Below are positions 1-6,275 of a stretch of DNA of 6,404 nt, one piece after another. This stretch comes from a bacterium (GTDB lineage Bacteria; UBP15; UBA6099), in the NCBI GenBank assembly GCA_029573925.1, contig JAKQBV010000302.1, positions 1-6,404 on the forward strand. Reading direction: 5' to 3'. Within the stretch, counting starts at the first letter, position 1, and each line of letters opens with the position of its first letter. A program made the translations under genes and the position numbers. The notes under the pieces were generated by a model. That model was given only the letters and a program-made list of their open reading frames with translations. It did no database searches and was not told the DNA's origin.

Positions 1-1575
1 TCCGCTCTGGCGCTTGTCAACGTCTTTGCGTTCGAGCTTTTTTTCAGGAAAGGCTCCGGATGGAACAGGACGCCCGCTGACATCTCTATCATTTTGTTCA
101 TCGCGTTGCTGGGGATATCAACCGCGCTTGCTCCGATAAAAGGAGGCGCGGCGGTATATTACGCCCAGTTCCCGGCGATTGCCGCGGTTTACTTCATCGC
201 ATCATCCGCGATGTCGTCAAAAAAGCGCGTCTCCGCGCTGGCTGACGTTTTCGTAGGCGTTTCCGTCTTTCTTTCGATAGTCGGAATTCTTGAGAACTTC
301 GGAATCGAGTTCTGGACATGGCCTATCGACTGGGGCGAGCGTGTCGATTCAGCTTTCGACGACCCCAATCTTTTCGGCGGCTACATCGGAATGGGATGCG
401 TTCTCGCTTTGAGCAAAGCTCTCCAACCAGACCTCCGCCCTTCTCTCAGAGCCGCCCGGTTCGTTTCTTTGGCGATAATCGTAATGGCTCTCATTTTCTC
501 TTACAGCCGAAGCGCGTGGCTTGCCACCGCCTGCTCTCTTGTTGTGTTCGCCGCAATCGTTTTTTTAAAACGCCGAGATTTTTTTCCATCGAAGCTGCCT
601 AAAGCCGCGACCGCTCTCATTCTTATCGCTTTCATCGCCCCTGCCGCGCTTATTGCGATTCCTCGCGCAAACCCTTACTCCATTTCGATAACAAAAAGAG
701 TTTCTACGGCAAAAGGTTTTCTTGATGAGCAGGGCTATCTAAAAATTTCATACTGGCGAGCCGCGACTCACATGATGAAAGACAAACCCGCTTGGGGTGT
801 CGGGCTGACTAATTTCTCCCGCTTTTATCCCGCTTACAGCGACAAGACAGACCTGAAATATAACCCCCACGGCATGACTTTCGACGCGTATAACGATTAT
901 TTCGAGCTAGGAGCGGAAGGCGGCGTCCCTGCCCTCCTGTGCTACCTCGCCACGATAGGCATTTTCTTTTCGCTCAGTTTTTTAACCGTCCTGCGAAAGC
1001 AAACCGACATTCAGACGAGATTTTTAACACTGGGAATAATGTGCGCGGTTTTTGTGTTTGCCTTCCAGAGCTTTTTTTTCCAGTTCCCTATGAAGAACCT
1101 GCCTCAGTTCCTAAATTTTTGGATATTAATGTCGATGGGTTTTGCTTTGATGAAGAAGTCGCAGAGCAATGAAGAACAATCGCCCGCAAGAACAAAGCAT
1201 GCTGGAAACGTTGTTGTAGGCGCGGTAGTAATTGTAGCGCTGATCGCGGCGTCGGCAATTTTTGCGGGACACACGATGCGCAGCACGGCCGGATGCGCGC
1301 TCCTTTACCGACAGTCTGTGATTGAAAGCTCTATAGGACTTGTGTATTCAGCGACCGAACTCGGCAAAAAACACATCAAAGAATGTCCGCCATATTTCAA
1401 TGAAAAGCTATATCTTTATCTGGCGCACACAAGTCTGTTGAATAGAGAATGCGGGGAAGCGCGCGAAATAATCGATGCCGGATTAAAATTTTATCCTTAC
1501 AATAGGTTCCTGATTGAGTTTGATTCCGTTGCGAGAGAATGTGAAAAAAGCGGCGGCGAACGAAGCCGGCCCTGA
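1..1575 (+). CDS. O-antigen ligase-like (Wzy_C family) membrane protein with C-terminal soluble domain, 5'-truncated by window edge
   Basis: Reading frame 1 is open from the first base to the TGA at 1573-1575, so 524 residues are visible and the true start lies upstream; the TTG at 94 is only an internal codon. The visible part has many hydrophobic helices and Wzy_C/O-antigen ligase hallmarks: SYSRSAW at window residues 167-173, YWRAA at 251-255, PAWGVGLTNF at 263-272, then H290 and an ELGAEGG segment at 302-308. These correspond to the large periplasmic loop that holds the family's conserved Arg and His residues. After the core, a charged linker and one more hydrophobic helix (about 405-425) lead to a roughly 90-residue soluble tail with a TPR-like helical look. 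Known of the family: inner-membrane enzymes that transfer or polymerise undecaprenyl-linked glycans onto lipid A core, or sometimes protein. Ligase, polymerase and protein glycosylase cannot be told apart here. Family call is firm, substrate unknown. Confidence 0.85.
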   Translation, partial: SALALVNVFAFELFFRKGSGWNRTPADISIILFIALLGISTALAPIKGGAAVYYAQFPAIAAVYFIASSAMSSKKRVSALADVFVGVSVFLSIVGILENFGIEFWTWPIDWGERVDSAFDDPNLFGGYIGMGCVLALSKALQPDLRPSLRAARFVSLAIIVMALIFSYSRSAWLATACSLVVFAAIVFLKRRDFFPSKLPKAATALILIAFIAPAALIAIPRANPYSISITKRVSTAKGFLDEQGYLKISYWRAATHMMKDKPAWGVGLTNFSRFYPAYSDKTDLKYNPHGMTFDAYNDYFELGAEGGVPALLCYLATIGIFFSLSFLTVLRKQTDIQTRFLTLGIMCAVFVFAFQSFFFQFPMKNLPQFLNFWILMSMGFALMKKSQSNEEQSPARTKHAGNVVVGAVVIVALIAASAIFAGHTMRSTAGCALLYRQSVIESSIGLVYSATELGKKHIKECPPYFNEKLYLYLAHTSLLNRECGEAREIIDAGLKFYPYNRFLIEFDSVARECEKSGGERSRP

Positions 1576-1636
1576 CTGCGCGCACCCTATTTCTTGTCGT
1601 TTATGGCAATCCTGAAACTTTCGCCGAAATATTCAT

Positions 1637-1665
1637 TTGAAAAAATGTGGACTGGGGAATACAAT
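1637..1665 (+). promoter_or_regulatory. Predicted sigma70-type promoter of the oxidoreductase operon
   Basis: The -35 hexamer TTGAAA (1637-1642) and -10 hexamer TACAAT (1660-1665) each match consensus at five of six positions and are separated by exactly 17 bp. Transcription would start near 1672, leaving a leader of about 42 nt before the ferredoxin start at 1714. The site lies in the gap after the ligase gene, where a new transcription unit is expected. It was found by eye and is not experimentally supported. Confidence 0.6.
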
Positions 1666-1699
1666 ATCTCGTTCGCTCCGCAGTTTTGCGGCGCAACAT

Positions 1700-1706
1700 G
1701 GAGAGG
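1700..1706 (+). promoter_or_regulatory. Ribosome binding site that fixes the ferredoxin start
   Basis: GGAGAGG lies 7 nt before the ATG at 1714. The in-frame upstream alternatives (TTG 1594, ATG 1603, ATG 1645) have no comparable site, and the predicted promoter lies inside the region they would translate. This decides the start at 1714. Confidence 0.75.
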
Positions 1707-1713
1707 CGTAAAT

Positions 1714-1923
1714 ATGCCGTGTATTATCATCAACAGCGAAACATGCAAGGGTTGCTATCTCTGCATAGAGGTATGCCCGAAAAAGTCTATCGCCATAGGG
1801 AAAGATCTGAACTCTAAAGGGTACCACCCCGCTTTGCCTATGGAAAATGGGGAATGCAGCGGATGCGAATCCTGCATGATTGTATGTCCTGAGTTGTCGA
1901 TAGAGGTTTACGATGAAGAATAA
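1714..1923 (+). CDS. vorD: 2-oxoacid:ferredoxin oxidoreductase delta subunit, 2x[4Fe-4S] ferredoxin
   Basis: A 69-residue ferredoxin with two classic CxxCxxCxxxCP motifs: Cys 11, 14, 17, 21 and Cys 48, 51, 54, 58. Each motif should supply ligands for [4Fe-4S] clusters in the usual crossed 3+1 pattern. In the four-subunit oxidoreductases the delta subunit carries electrons from the catalytic alpha/beta core to free ferredoxin. Length and motif spacing fit stand-alone KorD/VorD proteins. The open frame extends back to a TTG at 1594, but that N-terminal stretch has no ferredoxin-like features, so I start at 1714 with the GGAGAGG site. The 3' end overlaps the alpha gene by 11 nt, which suggests coupled translation. 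The delta role comes from the neighbours; alone it would be called a generic ferredoxin. The symbol follows vor nomenclature by analogy, since substrate is unproven. Confidence 0.9.
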   Translation: MPCIIINSETCKGCYLCIEVCPKKSIAIGKDLNSKGYHPALPMENGECSGCESCMIVCPELSIEVYDEE

Positions 1924-2995
1924 AGAAAAAAGGTTAATGAGGGGTTCCGAGGCGATAGGCGAGGCCGCAGTGAGGGCCGGGTGCGCGTGTTATTTCGGAT
2001 ATCCTATTACTCCGCAGAACGAGCTTACAGAGTACATGGCGCGGCGGATGATGGAAACCGGACGGGTGTTTCTACAGTCGGAAAGCGAGATAGCCGCTAT
2101 AAACATGTCGCTCGGGGCGGCGTCCACCGGCGTGAGGGTGATGACCTCCTCTTCATCTCCGGGAATCAGCCTGAAGCAGGAAGGCATATCTTTCATAGCC
2201 GCGATGGAGCTTCCGTGCGTCATAGTGAACATAGTGCGCGGCGGCCCCGGCCTCGGCAACATTGCCCCCGCTCAGAGCGACTATTTCCAAGCGACTCGCG
2301 GCGGCGGCCACGGCGACTACCGCACCATAGTCCTCGCTCCGGGTAGCGTTCAGGAACTTTACGACCTTACACGCAAAAGCTTTGAACTGGCGGACGAGTA
2401 CAGAACGCCTGTGCTTTTGTTGGCGGACGGAATGCTCGGACAGATGATGGAGCCGGTAGTTTTTAATGACAAGGAAATTTTGCCTGAACAACTTCCCGAC
2501 AAACCGTGGACTGTCAAAGGGGCAAAAGACAGGCCCAGCAGATTTATCAGGTCGCTTCTGCTGGATGTGGATGTCGAGGAAGAACAGAACTGGCGGCTAT
2601 ACAGAAAGTACCAGCGAATAGAGCGGCGCGAAATCAGGCATGAGGAATACTATATGAAGGGCGCCGAGTTGGCGATAGTCGCATACGGGACCGCCGCCAG
2701 AATAGCGAAAGCCGCGGTTAAGAGATGCGTCGAGAAGAATATGCGGGTAGGACTGATACGACCGATTTCGCTTTGGCCCTTCCCTTACGAGCACATTTAT
2801 AAAACAGCCGAAACGGTCAAGCATTTCATGAGTTTCGAGATGAGCACGGGGCAGATGATTGAGGATGTGCAACTGGGCGTAAAAGGCAGAGCCGAAGTTT
2901 TAATGTACGGACGGCCCGGAGGCGTGGTGCCGACCCCCGCCGAGCTTTTTAGAGTGATTTCAAGAGCATACAACAAGATAGCGAGAGAGAAATAA
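1913..2995 (+). CDS. vorB: 2-oxoacid:ferredoxin oxidoreductase alpha subunit, VorB/KorA type
   Basis: A 360-residue subunit with the pyrimidine-binding PFOR domain at about residues 10-235 and the C-terminal transketolase-like domain at about 250-350. Visible landmarks are GYPITP (29-34), the acidic ESE (57-59) where family enzymes place the glutamate that activates thiamine diphosphate, TSSSSPG (78-84), and a long glycine-rich block RGGPGLGN...GGGHGDY (109-136). These match what I remember of 3-methyl-2-oxobutanoate dehydrogenase VorB proteins closely. With the beta subunit it forms the catalytic core that decarboxylates 2-oxoacids to acyl-CoA in the cytoplasm. The ATG at 1913 has AGAGG at 1902-1906 and overlaps the ferredoxin stop; a second ATG at 1937 is possible but its AGG is only 3 nt away. 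Branched-chain 2-oxoacid specificity is the usual label for this subfamily, but 2-oxoglutarate cannot be excluded. Confidence 0.92.
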   Translation: MKNKEKRLMRGSEAIGEAAVRAGCACYFGYPITPQNELTEYMARRMMETGRVFLQSESEIAAINMSLGAASTGVRVMTSSSSPGISLKQEGISFIAAMELPCVIVNIVRGGPGLGNIAPAQSDYFQATRGGGHGDYRTIVLAPGSVQELYDLTRKSFELADEYRTPVLLLADGMLGQMMEPVVFNDKEILPEQLPDKPWTVKGAKDRPSRFIRSLLLDVDVEEEQNWRLYRKYQRIERREIRHEEYYMKGAELAIVAYGTAARIAKAAVKRCVEKNMRVGLIRPISLWPFPYEHIYKTAETVKHFMSFEMSTGQMIEDVQLGVKGRAEVLMYGRPGGVVPTPAELFRVISRAYNKIAREK

Positions 2996-2996
2996 C

Positions 2997-3767
2997 ATGA
3001 AAAGACGAAGGCCCGCAAGGCCGTCAACCATGAAAGACGCCGTCACCCACTATTGTCAGGGTTGCGGACACAGCGTTATCCACAGGCTCACGGCTGAAGT
3101 AATTGAGGAACTCGGAATAGCAGACCGCGCTGTGGGAGTGCCCCCCGCCGGCTGTGCCGTTCTGGCTTATTTCTATTTCGACGTCGATATGATAGAAGCC
3201 CCTCACGGCCGCGCCTGCGCAGTAGCCACCGGCATCAAAAGAGCGAATCCAGAATCGATCGTTTTTTCATATCAGGGAGACGGCGACCTCGCGGCAATCG
3301 GCACGGCGGAGGCAGTTCATTCAGCGAATAGAAGCGAAAACATTACAGTTATCTTTGTGAACAACGCGGTGTATGGAATGACAGGGGGACAGATGGCTCC
3401 GACAACGCTTCTGGGCCAGCGAACGACAACCTCCCCCGCCGCCGCTGGGAGAGAAGTTCATCGCGAGGGTTACCCGATAAAAGTCAGCGAACTTCTAGCT
3501 TCCCTCGAAGGCTCCACCTATATCGAGCGTTGCGCGGTCAATTCAGTGCGAGCAATCCGAAGAACCAAAAAGGCTATCAGGGAAGCGTTCCTCACTCAAA
3601 TGAACGGAGAAGGTTTCTCAATGGTGGAGATTCTTTCGCCGTGCCCGACTAACTGGAAAATGAGCCCTGTCAAATCATGGAAGTGGATAGACGAGGTCAT
3701 GACTCCGTATTTTCCGCTAGGAGTCATAAAGGACTCCCGGAAGGGATCAAAAAAAGATGCTGGTTAA
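2997..3767 (+). CDS. vorA: 2-oxoacid:ferredoxin oxidoreductase beta subunit, thiamine diphosphate-binding
   Basis: A 256-residue TPP-binding subunit. The diphosphate/Mg motif is GDGD (94-97) followed by VNNAVYGMTGGQ (121-132), the standard GDG-x(about 25)-NN arrangement. Cys 20 and 23 (HYCQGCGH), Cys 53 and Cys 216 (SPCPTNW) sit where structurally characterised archaeal 2-oxoacid:ferredoxin oxidoreductases place four ligands of the single [4Fe-4S] cluster next to TPP. So this subunit should do both catalysis and the first electron transfer. The start at 2997, one base after the alpha stop, leaves about 19 residues before the CxxC, as usual for the family; only a purine-rich GAGAGAGA precedes it, so coupling to alpha translation is likely. 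The tail (about 245-256) is lysine-rich and variable. The 3' end overlaps the gamma gene by 11 nt. Confidence 0.92.
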   Translation: MKRRRPARPSTMKDAVTHYCQGCGHSVIHRLTAEVIEELGIADRAVGVPPAGCAVLAYFYFDVDMIEAPHGRACAVATGIKRANPESIVFSYQGDGDLAAIGTAEAVHSANRSENITVIFVNNAVYGMTGGQMAPTTLLGQRTTTSPAAAGREVHREGYPIKVSELLASLEGSTYIERCAVNSVRAIRRTKKAIREAFLTQMNGEGFSMVEILSPCPTNWKMSPVKSWKWIDEVMTPYFPLGVIKDSRKGSKKDAG

Positions 3768-4326
3768 AACGGTATTCGCAGGATTCGGCGGTCAGGGCGT
3801 GTTGCTGATGGGTGTTTGCGTGGCGACCGCCGCAATGAACGAAGATAAATTCGTAACCTATATGCCAAGCTACGGCGCGGAGGTTCGCGGGGGAACGGCG
3901 AACTGCACCGTTTCCATATCGACTGACGAGATTTCCTCGCCTATCGCTTCGTCTCCCAATTACGTGGTGGCGATGAACAATCCTTCCCTGCTCAGATTTC
4001 AACACATAATCAAACCCGGCGGATATATCGTCACAAACTCCTCTCTCGTGAATGTCGAACTCGGACGAAGCGGAGTGACCCAGATACAGGTTCCCGGTTC
4101 GGACATCGCCGAAGAATTGGGAGCAATGCGTTCGGCGAACATGGTGATGCTCGGCGCGTACGCGGCTGTTTCGAATGTCGTTTCTTTCCAGTCACTAATC
4201 GACGCGGTCGGCGAGGTTACAGGGAAGAAAAAGAAAGAGCTTGTCGAGTTCAATATCAAGGCAATCAAGGCCGGGCACGACTATGCGAAAGAGCAAATCA
4301 AAAAGTTTGCGAGCATAGAGGCATAA
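3757..4326 (+). CDS. vorC: 2-oxoacid:ferredoxin oxidoreductase gamma subunit
   Basis: A 189-residue single-domain gamma subunit of the 2-oxoacid:acceptor oxidoreductase family (PFOR gamma/KorC/VorC). It shows the N-terminal nucleotide-like loop GFGGQGV (9-15) and the signature PSYGAEVRGGTANC (37-50). In four-subunit enzymes this domain packs against alpha/beta and contributes to coenzyme A binding and complex assembly. Length is normal. The ATG at 3757 lies inside the end of the beta gene (11-nt overlap) and is preceded by AAGGGA at 3741-3746, about 10 nt away, so it can be translated both by coupling and independently. No missing motif or frame break is seen. It completes a delta-alpha-beta-gamma set, meaning that the complex is encoded in full here. 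Confidence 0.9.
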   Translation: MLVKTVFAGFGGQGVLLMGVCVATAAMNEDKFVTYMPSYGAEVRGGTANCTVSISTDEISSPIASSPNYVVAMNNPSLLRFQHIIKPGGYIVTNSSLVNVELGRSGVTQIQVPGSDIAEELGAMRSANMVMLGAYAAVSNVVSFQSLIDAVGEVTGKKKKELVEFNIKAIKAGHDYAKEQIKKFASIEA

Positions 4327-4354
4327 CTGACAACTTCAAACATGGCGGACAGAC

Positions 4355-4789
4355 ATGACAAAACCAATTAAGCAGGTATCGGTTCTATTGGAAAACACGC
4401 CCGGAGCGCTTTCAGGAGTCAGCGATCTTCTTGGGAAAGCGGGGATAAACATCGGAGCGATATCGCTTGCCGAATCCGCGGACAAAAGCACGATCAGGCT
4501 AATCACGGACAACCCGGACCAGACTGAACAGGTTCTTTCGTCGGCAGGATACAACGTGTGGCAGAGAGATGTCATCGCGGTGGAATCTCCCGACCACCCC
4601 GGCGGGCTTAACTCGGTGCTGAAACCGCTCGGCGCGGCAGGCGTCAACGTTCACTACCTTTATCCTTACCTGAGAAAATTCAGGAACAACGCTATCTTGA
4701 TTTTCCGCGTGAGCGACACGGAAAAAGCGATTCAAACACTGAAAGACAACTATATCGCTATCGTCGACGAAACCATTTATTCTTTGTAG
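4355..4789 (+). CDS. Tandem ACT-domain protein, putative amino-acid sensor
   Basis: A 144-residue protein made only of two ACT domains. The first covers about residues 5-70 with NTPGAL at 14-19 and the following helix; the second covers about 75-142 with DHPGGL at 80-85. The conserved Pro-Gly loop between the first strand and helix is where ACT domains bind amino acids, usually at dimer interfaces. No catalytic or DNA-binding domain is attached. It resembles the stand-alone tandem ACT group (COG4747, from memory), often found next to ferredoxin-dependent 2-oxoacid oxidoreductases and acyl-CoA ligases. It starts 28 nt after the gamma stop with only a weak GGCGGA at 4344-4349 and no visible promoter or terminator between, so it should be the last gene of the operon. 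A role in sensing the amino acid related to the oxidoreductase substrate is inference. Confidence 0.85.
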   Translation: MTKPIKQVSVLLENTPGALSGVSDLLGKAGINIGAISLAESADKSTIRLITDNPDQTEQVLSSAGYNVWQRDVIAVESPDHPGGLNSVLKPLGAAGVNVHYLYPYLRKFRNNAILIFRVSDTEKAIQTLKDNYIAIVDETIYSL

Positions 4790-4824
4790 GATTAGAACTT
4801 TAAAGCATGAAATCTGCGAAAATA

Positions 4825-4855
4825 CGCTTAAGCGGCGCGCGGCTTGCTGTTTAAG
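4825..4855 (-). terminator. Weak inverted repeat in the convergent gap, possible terminator
   Basis: A perfect 10-bp palindrome CGCTTAAGCG (4825-4834) is followed by GC-rich sequence and a second TTAAG (4851-4855) that can pair with CTTAA (4827-4831). Read on the minus strand, the structure is followed by CGTATTTT, a short T-rich tail. It sits between two converging genes, where termination is expected, but the stem is short and bulged and there is no T tract for the plus strand. I consider it tentative. Confidence 0.25.
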
Positions 4856-4867
4856 GTTGAGTTGTGA

Positions 4868-5371
4868 TTAGTTTCCGGTGTCGCCGGTGAGTGGAAGGTA
4901 GAATCCGCTCACTTTCTTGCCGTCAGCCAGCTCTTTAAACATTTTCTTCTGACGCATATCGAACATGGCTCTGTCCATCGTTCCTTTTTTCAGACCGAGT
5001 CTGGTTTCTGGAATATCGACGTCGGCATCAGACAAATCTTCAACTGGAATACCGCCTGTAAGCTCTTCAATGGTGTGCTGTACCGCTTTCCGTTCTTCTT
5101 CGTCGTCCACCCTGACGCCTAACGAAACGACAGCCTTTTTTTCGGAGTTTTCAAGCGTTTTGTATCCTGAGGGAATGGAACTTGCCTTCTTTTTCGGGGC
5201 GGAGTAAATGTTGTGTCCGAAATACCTTGCGACGCTGCGGCTTTTCTTGCATGTCGGGCACGGTGGTACTGAGGCCGAGCCTGCTTCGCTAACGTCGGCG
5301 TATTCGACTTCGAACGTCCGCGATTGGATATCGCCTTTGCAACTGCCGCAGATGTACACAAGAGTCACCAT
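4868..5371 (-). CDS. Zinc-ribbon protein of unknown function
   Basis: A 167-residue soluble protein. The N-terminus has CGSC (Cys 8, 11) and CPTC (Cys 38, 41), a four-cysteine zinc ribbon with a beta-rich connector (about 17-27) as in FmdB-like and rubredoxin-fold ribbons. Residues 43-70 are basic (SRSVARYFGH, then KKK), and 75-115 are acidic and probably helical. The C-terminal part (about 120-167) includes GLKKGTMDRAMFDMRQKKMFKEL. I do not recognise this part and assign no function. No signal peptide or membrane helix is seen. I chose the ATG at 5371 because GAGG (complement of 5381-5384) lies 9 nt upstream and the ribbon starts directly after; an in-frame ATG at 5419 would add 16 residues across that site. 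It converges on the oxidoreductase operon and diverges from the next gene, so it is probably transcribed alone. A DNA/RNA-binding or regulatory role is possible. Confidence 0.75.
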   Translation of the reverse strand: MVTLVYICGSCKGDIQSRTFEVEYADVSEAGSASVPPCPTCKKSRSVARYFGHNIYSAPKKKASSIPSGYKTLENSEKKAVVSLGVRVDDEEERKAVQHTIEELTGGIPVEDLSDADVDIPETRLGLKKGTMDRAMFDMRQKKMFKELADGKKVSGFYLPLTGDTGN

Positions 5372-5376
5372 GTAAA

Positions 5377-5396
5377 AAAACCTCAATGATAGAGTA
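5377..5396 (-). repeat. Copy A of a short element flanking the 5522-6271 gene
   Basis: On the minus strand this reads TACTCT, 3 nt, then ATTGAGGTTTT. The same two blocks recur in the same orientation at 6276-6296 with a 4-nt gap. This copy contains the ribosome binding site (GAGG) of the minus-strand zinc-ribbon gene. Seventeen identical bases in about 20 is suggestive but short, and the A/T-rich blocks could be chance. Confidence 0.35.
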
Positions 5397-5437
5397 ACAT
5401 CCGTTTGCCGCATCGTCAACGATATAGAGAGGCCTGC

Positions 5438-5466
5438 TTTTCAATCCGGCGCAAACAAAATATACT
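5438..5466 (+). promoter_or_regulatory. Predicted sigma70-type promoter for the 5522-6271 gene
   Basis: TTTTCA (5438-5443, four of six consensus matches) and TATACT (5461-5466, five of six) are separated by 17 bp. Transcription would begin near 5473, giving a leader of about 49 nt before the ATG at 5522. It sits in the intergenic region between two divergent genes, where a plus-strand promoter is needed. No equally good promoter was found for the minus-strand gene. Confidence 0.5.
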
Positions 5467-5485
5467 TTAGGCGGCGGTTCGAAAT

Positions 5486-5507
5486 GAATCCCGTCTAGTT
5501 GGGACTC
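5486..5507 (+). promoter_or_regulatory. Small leader hairpin just before the ribosome binding site
   Basis: GAATCCC (5486-5492) pairs with GGGACTC (5501-5507) at six of seven positions around an 8-nt loop, ending directly before the AAAGGT ribosome binding site at 5508-5513. It could modulate access to the site or stabilise the transcript. It is too small to assign to any riboswitch class and may be incidental. Confidence 0.25.
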
Positions 5508-5521
5508 AAAGGTAATTCAGT

Positions 5522-6271
5522 ATGGATATTAGAGGGACATCTCTATGCTCAAAATGCCGCGCGCCAATACCGCGCGGCTCGGATAGATGTCCGCGCTGCG
5601 AAGGTGGATACAAGGCCACAGGGAATCATTTTTCCGGACAAGCATCCGGAATGTCATGGTTTTACGCGGCATTGTTATTTGTTCTTTGCGCGGCGTCAGT
5701 TATTCTTTTTGTCTATATTGCCTCTTTCCGCAATCCTACGTCGTCCGTGTTGACCGGAACAATAAAGAGATGCCCTGCCGACGGCAAGGAGTATGACGTA
5801 AAAGTCAGGAGAGTTATTGTTCCGAGAGGCGATGAAAATAATTACGGCATAGCAGTTATCGATGAATGCGAATCCGACTCGTTGGATAAAGCGTTGTCAT
5901 CAGGCGACGATAAAGCTATTGAGAAAATGGATGTCAAATCAATAATAGACGATCCGAGAACAGCAGAACTACTCAGAGCGAATCCCGATTGGGACCCTGT
6001 AAAAGCATTTTACGCTTCGAGAGGATTTCTGTTGAAAGGGATGAATTACGAACAGGTCGTATCAGCGATAGGAGAGCCAGTAGCCAAAGATATCATATCA
6101 AAAGGCGCAAAGATACTTGAAAGATGGAGATACGGCGATCCGTTGTATGGCATCCCAATCGGCAGATATGTCGTGTTTTCACATGGGGAGCTTGTGGAGT
6201 TCTATGAATTTCCGGAACTTGTAAGACTGTACGGCATAGTCGTCGAAGATCGCGCCAGCTCAGTTGAATAA
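5522..6271 (+). CDS. Membrane-anchored zinc-ribbon protein with C-terminal BamE/SmpA-like domain
   Basis: A 249-residue protein of three parts. Residues 9-26 form a compact zinc ribbon (CSKC at 9-12, CPRC at 23-26). Residues about 44-67 form one strongly hydrophobic transmembrane helix. The remainder (70-249) should lie on the other side of the membrane. Its end has the pattern GMNYEQVVSAIGEP (173-186), then ERWRYGD and YVVFSHGELVEFYEFP, resembling the SmpA/OmlA (BamE) fold, where a helix and GxP turn precede strands with W-x-Y and G-x-L. Between lies a region starting CPADGKEY (84-91) with an acidic helical stretch (about 114-150). The ATG at 5522 has AAAGGT at 5508-5513, spaced 8 nt. Known BamE proteins are outer-membrane lipoproteins; this one has no lipobox and keeps an inner-membrane helix, so a BamE role is not implied. 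Ribbon and helix are clear, the C-terminal fold is likely, function unknown. Confidence 0.8.
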   Translation: MDIRGTSLCSKCRAPIPRGSDRCPRCEGGYKATGNHFSGQASGMSWFYAALLFVLCAASVILFVYIASFRNPTSSVLTGTIKRCPADGKEYDVKVRRVIVPRGDENNYGIAVIDECESDSLDKALSSGDDKAIEKMDVKSIIDDPRTAELLRANPDWDPVKAFYASRGFLLKGMNYEQVVSAIGEPVAKDIISKGAKILERWRYGDPLYGIPIGRYVVFSHGELVEFYEFPELVRLYGIVVEDRASSVE

Positions 6272-6275
6272 CAAT

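Noticed and set aside
94..96. TTG at 94 as start of the O-antigen ligase-like gene
   Set aside because: The frame is open and hydrophobic back to base 1, there is no ribosome binding site before 94, and the first visible residues belong to an ongoing membrane domain.
1576..1640. Terminator for the O-antigen ligase-like gene
   Set aside because: No GC-rich hairpin with a T tract is visible, so some read-through into the oxidoreductase operon cannot be excluded.
1990..2491. Overlapping antisense frames opposite the alpha subunit gene
   Set aside because: They lie wholly under a strongly conserved subunit, have arginine/histidine-rich or low-complexity products and no ribosome binding sites; they are codon-composition shadows.
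3724..4268. Antisense frames opposite the gamma subunit gene
   Set aside because: No recognisable motif, no promoter or ribosome binding site, and full overlap with a clear gene.
4336..4735. Antisense frames opposite the tandem ACT gene
   Set aside because: The plus-strand ACT protein is unambiguous with both Pro-Gly loops; the antisense products have no family features.
5372..5419. Upstream ATG (5419) for the minus-strand zinc-ribbon gene
   Set aside because: The extra 16 residues would be encoded across the GAGG site that precedes the ATG at 5371, and the ribbon begins right after the later start.
5391..5419. Promoter for the minus-strand zinc-ribbon gene from TTGACG (5414-5419) and TACTCT (5391-5396)
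   Set aside because: Spacing is 17 bp, but the -10 matches only three of six and transcription would start on the ribosome binding site, leaving almost no leader.
5499..5796. Alternative plus-strand frames at the start of the BamE-like gene
   Set aside because: They lack the zinc ribbon and helix continuity of the 5522 frame, and its ribosome binding site is properly spaced for 5522.
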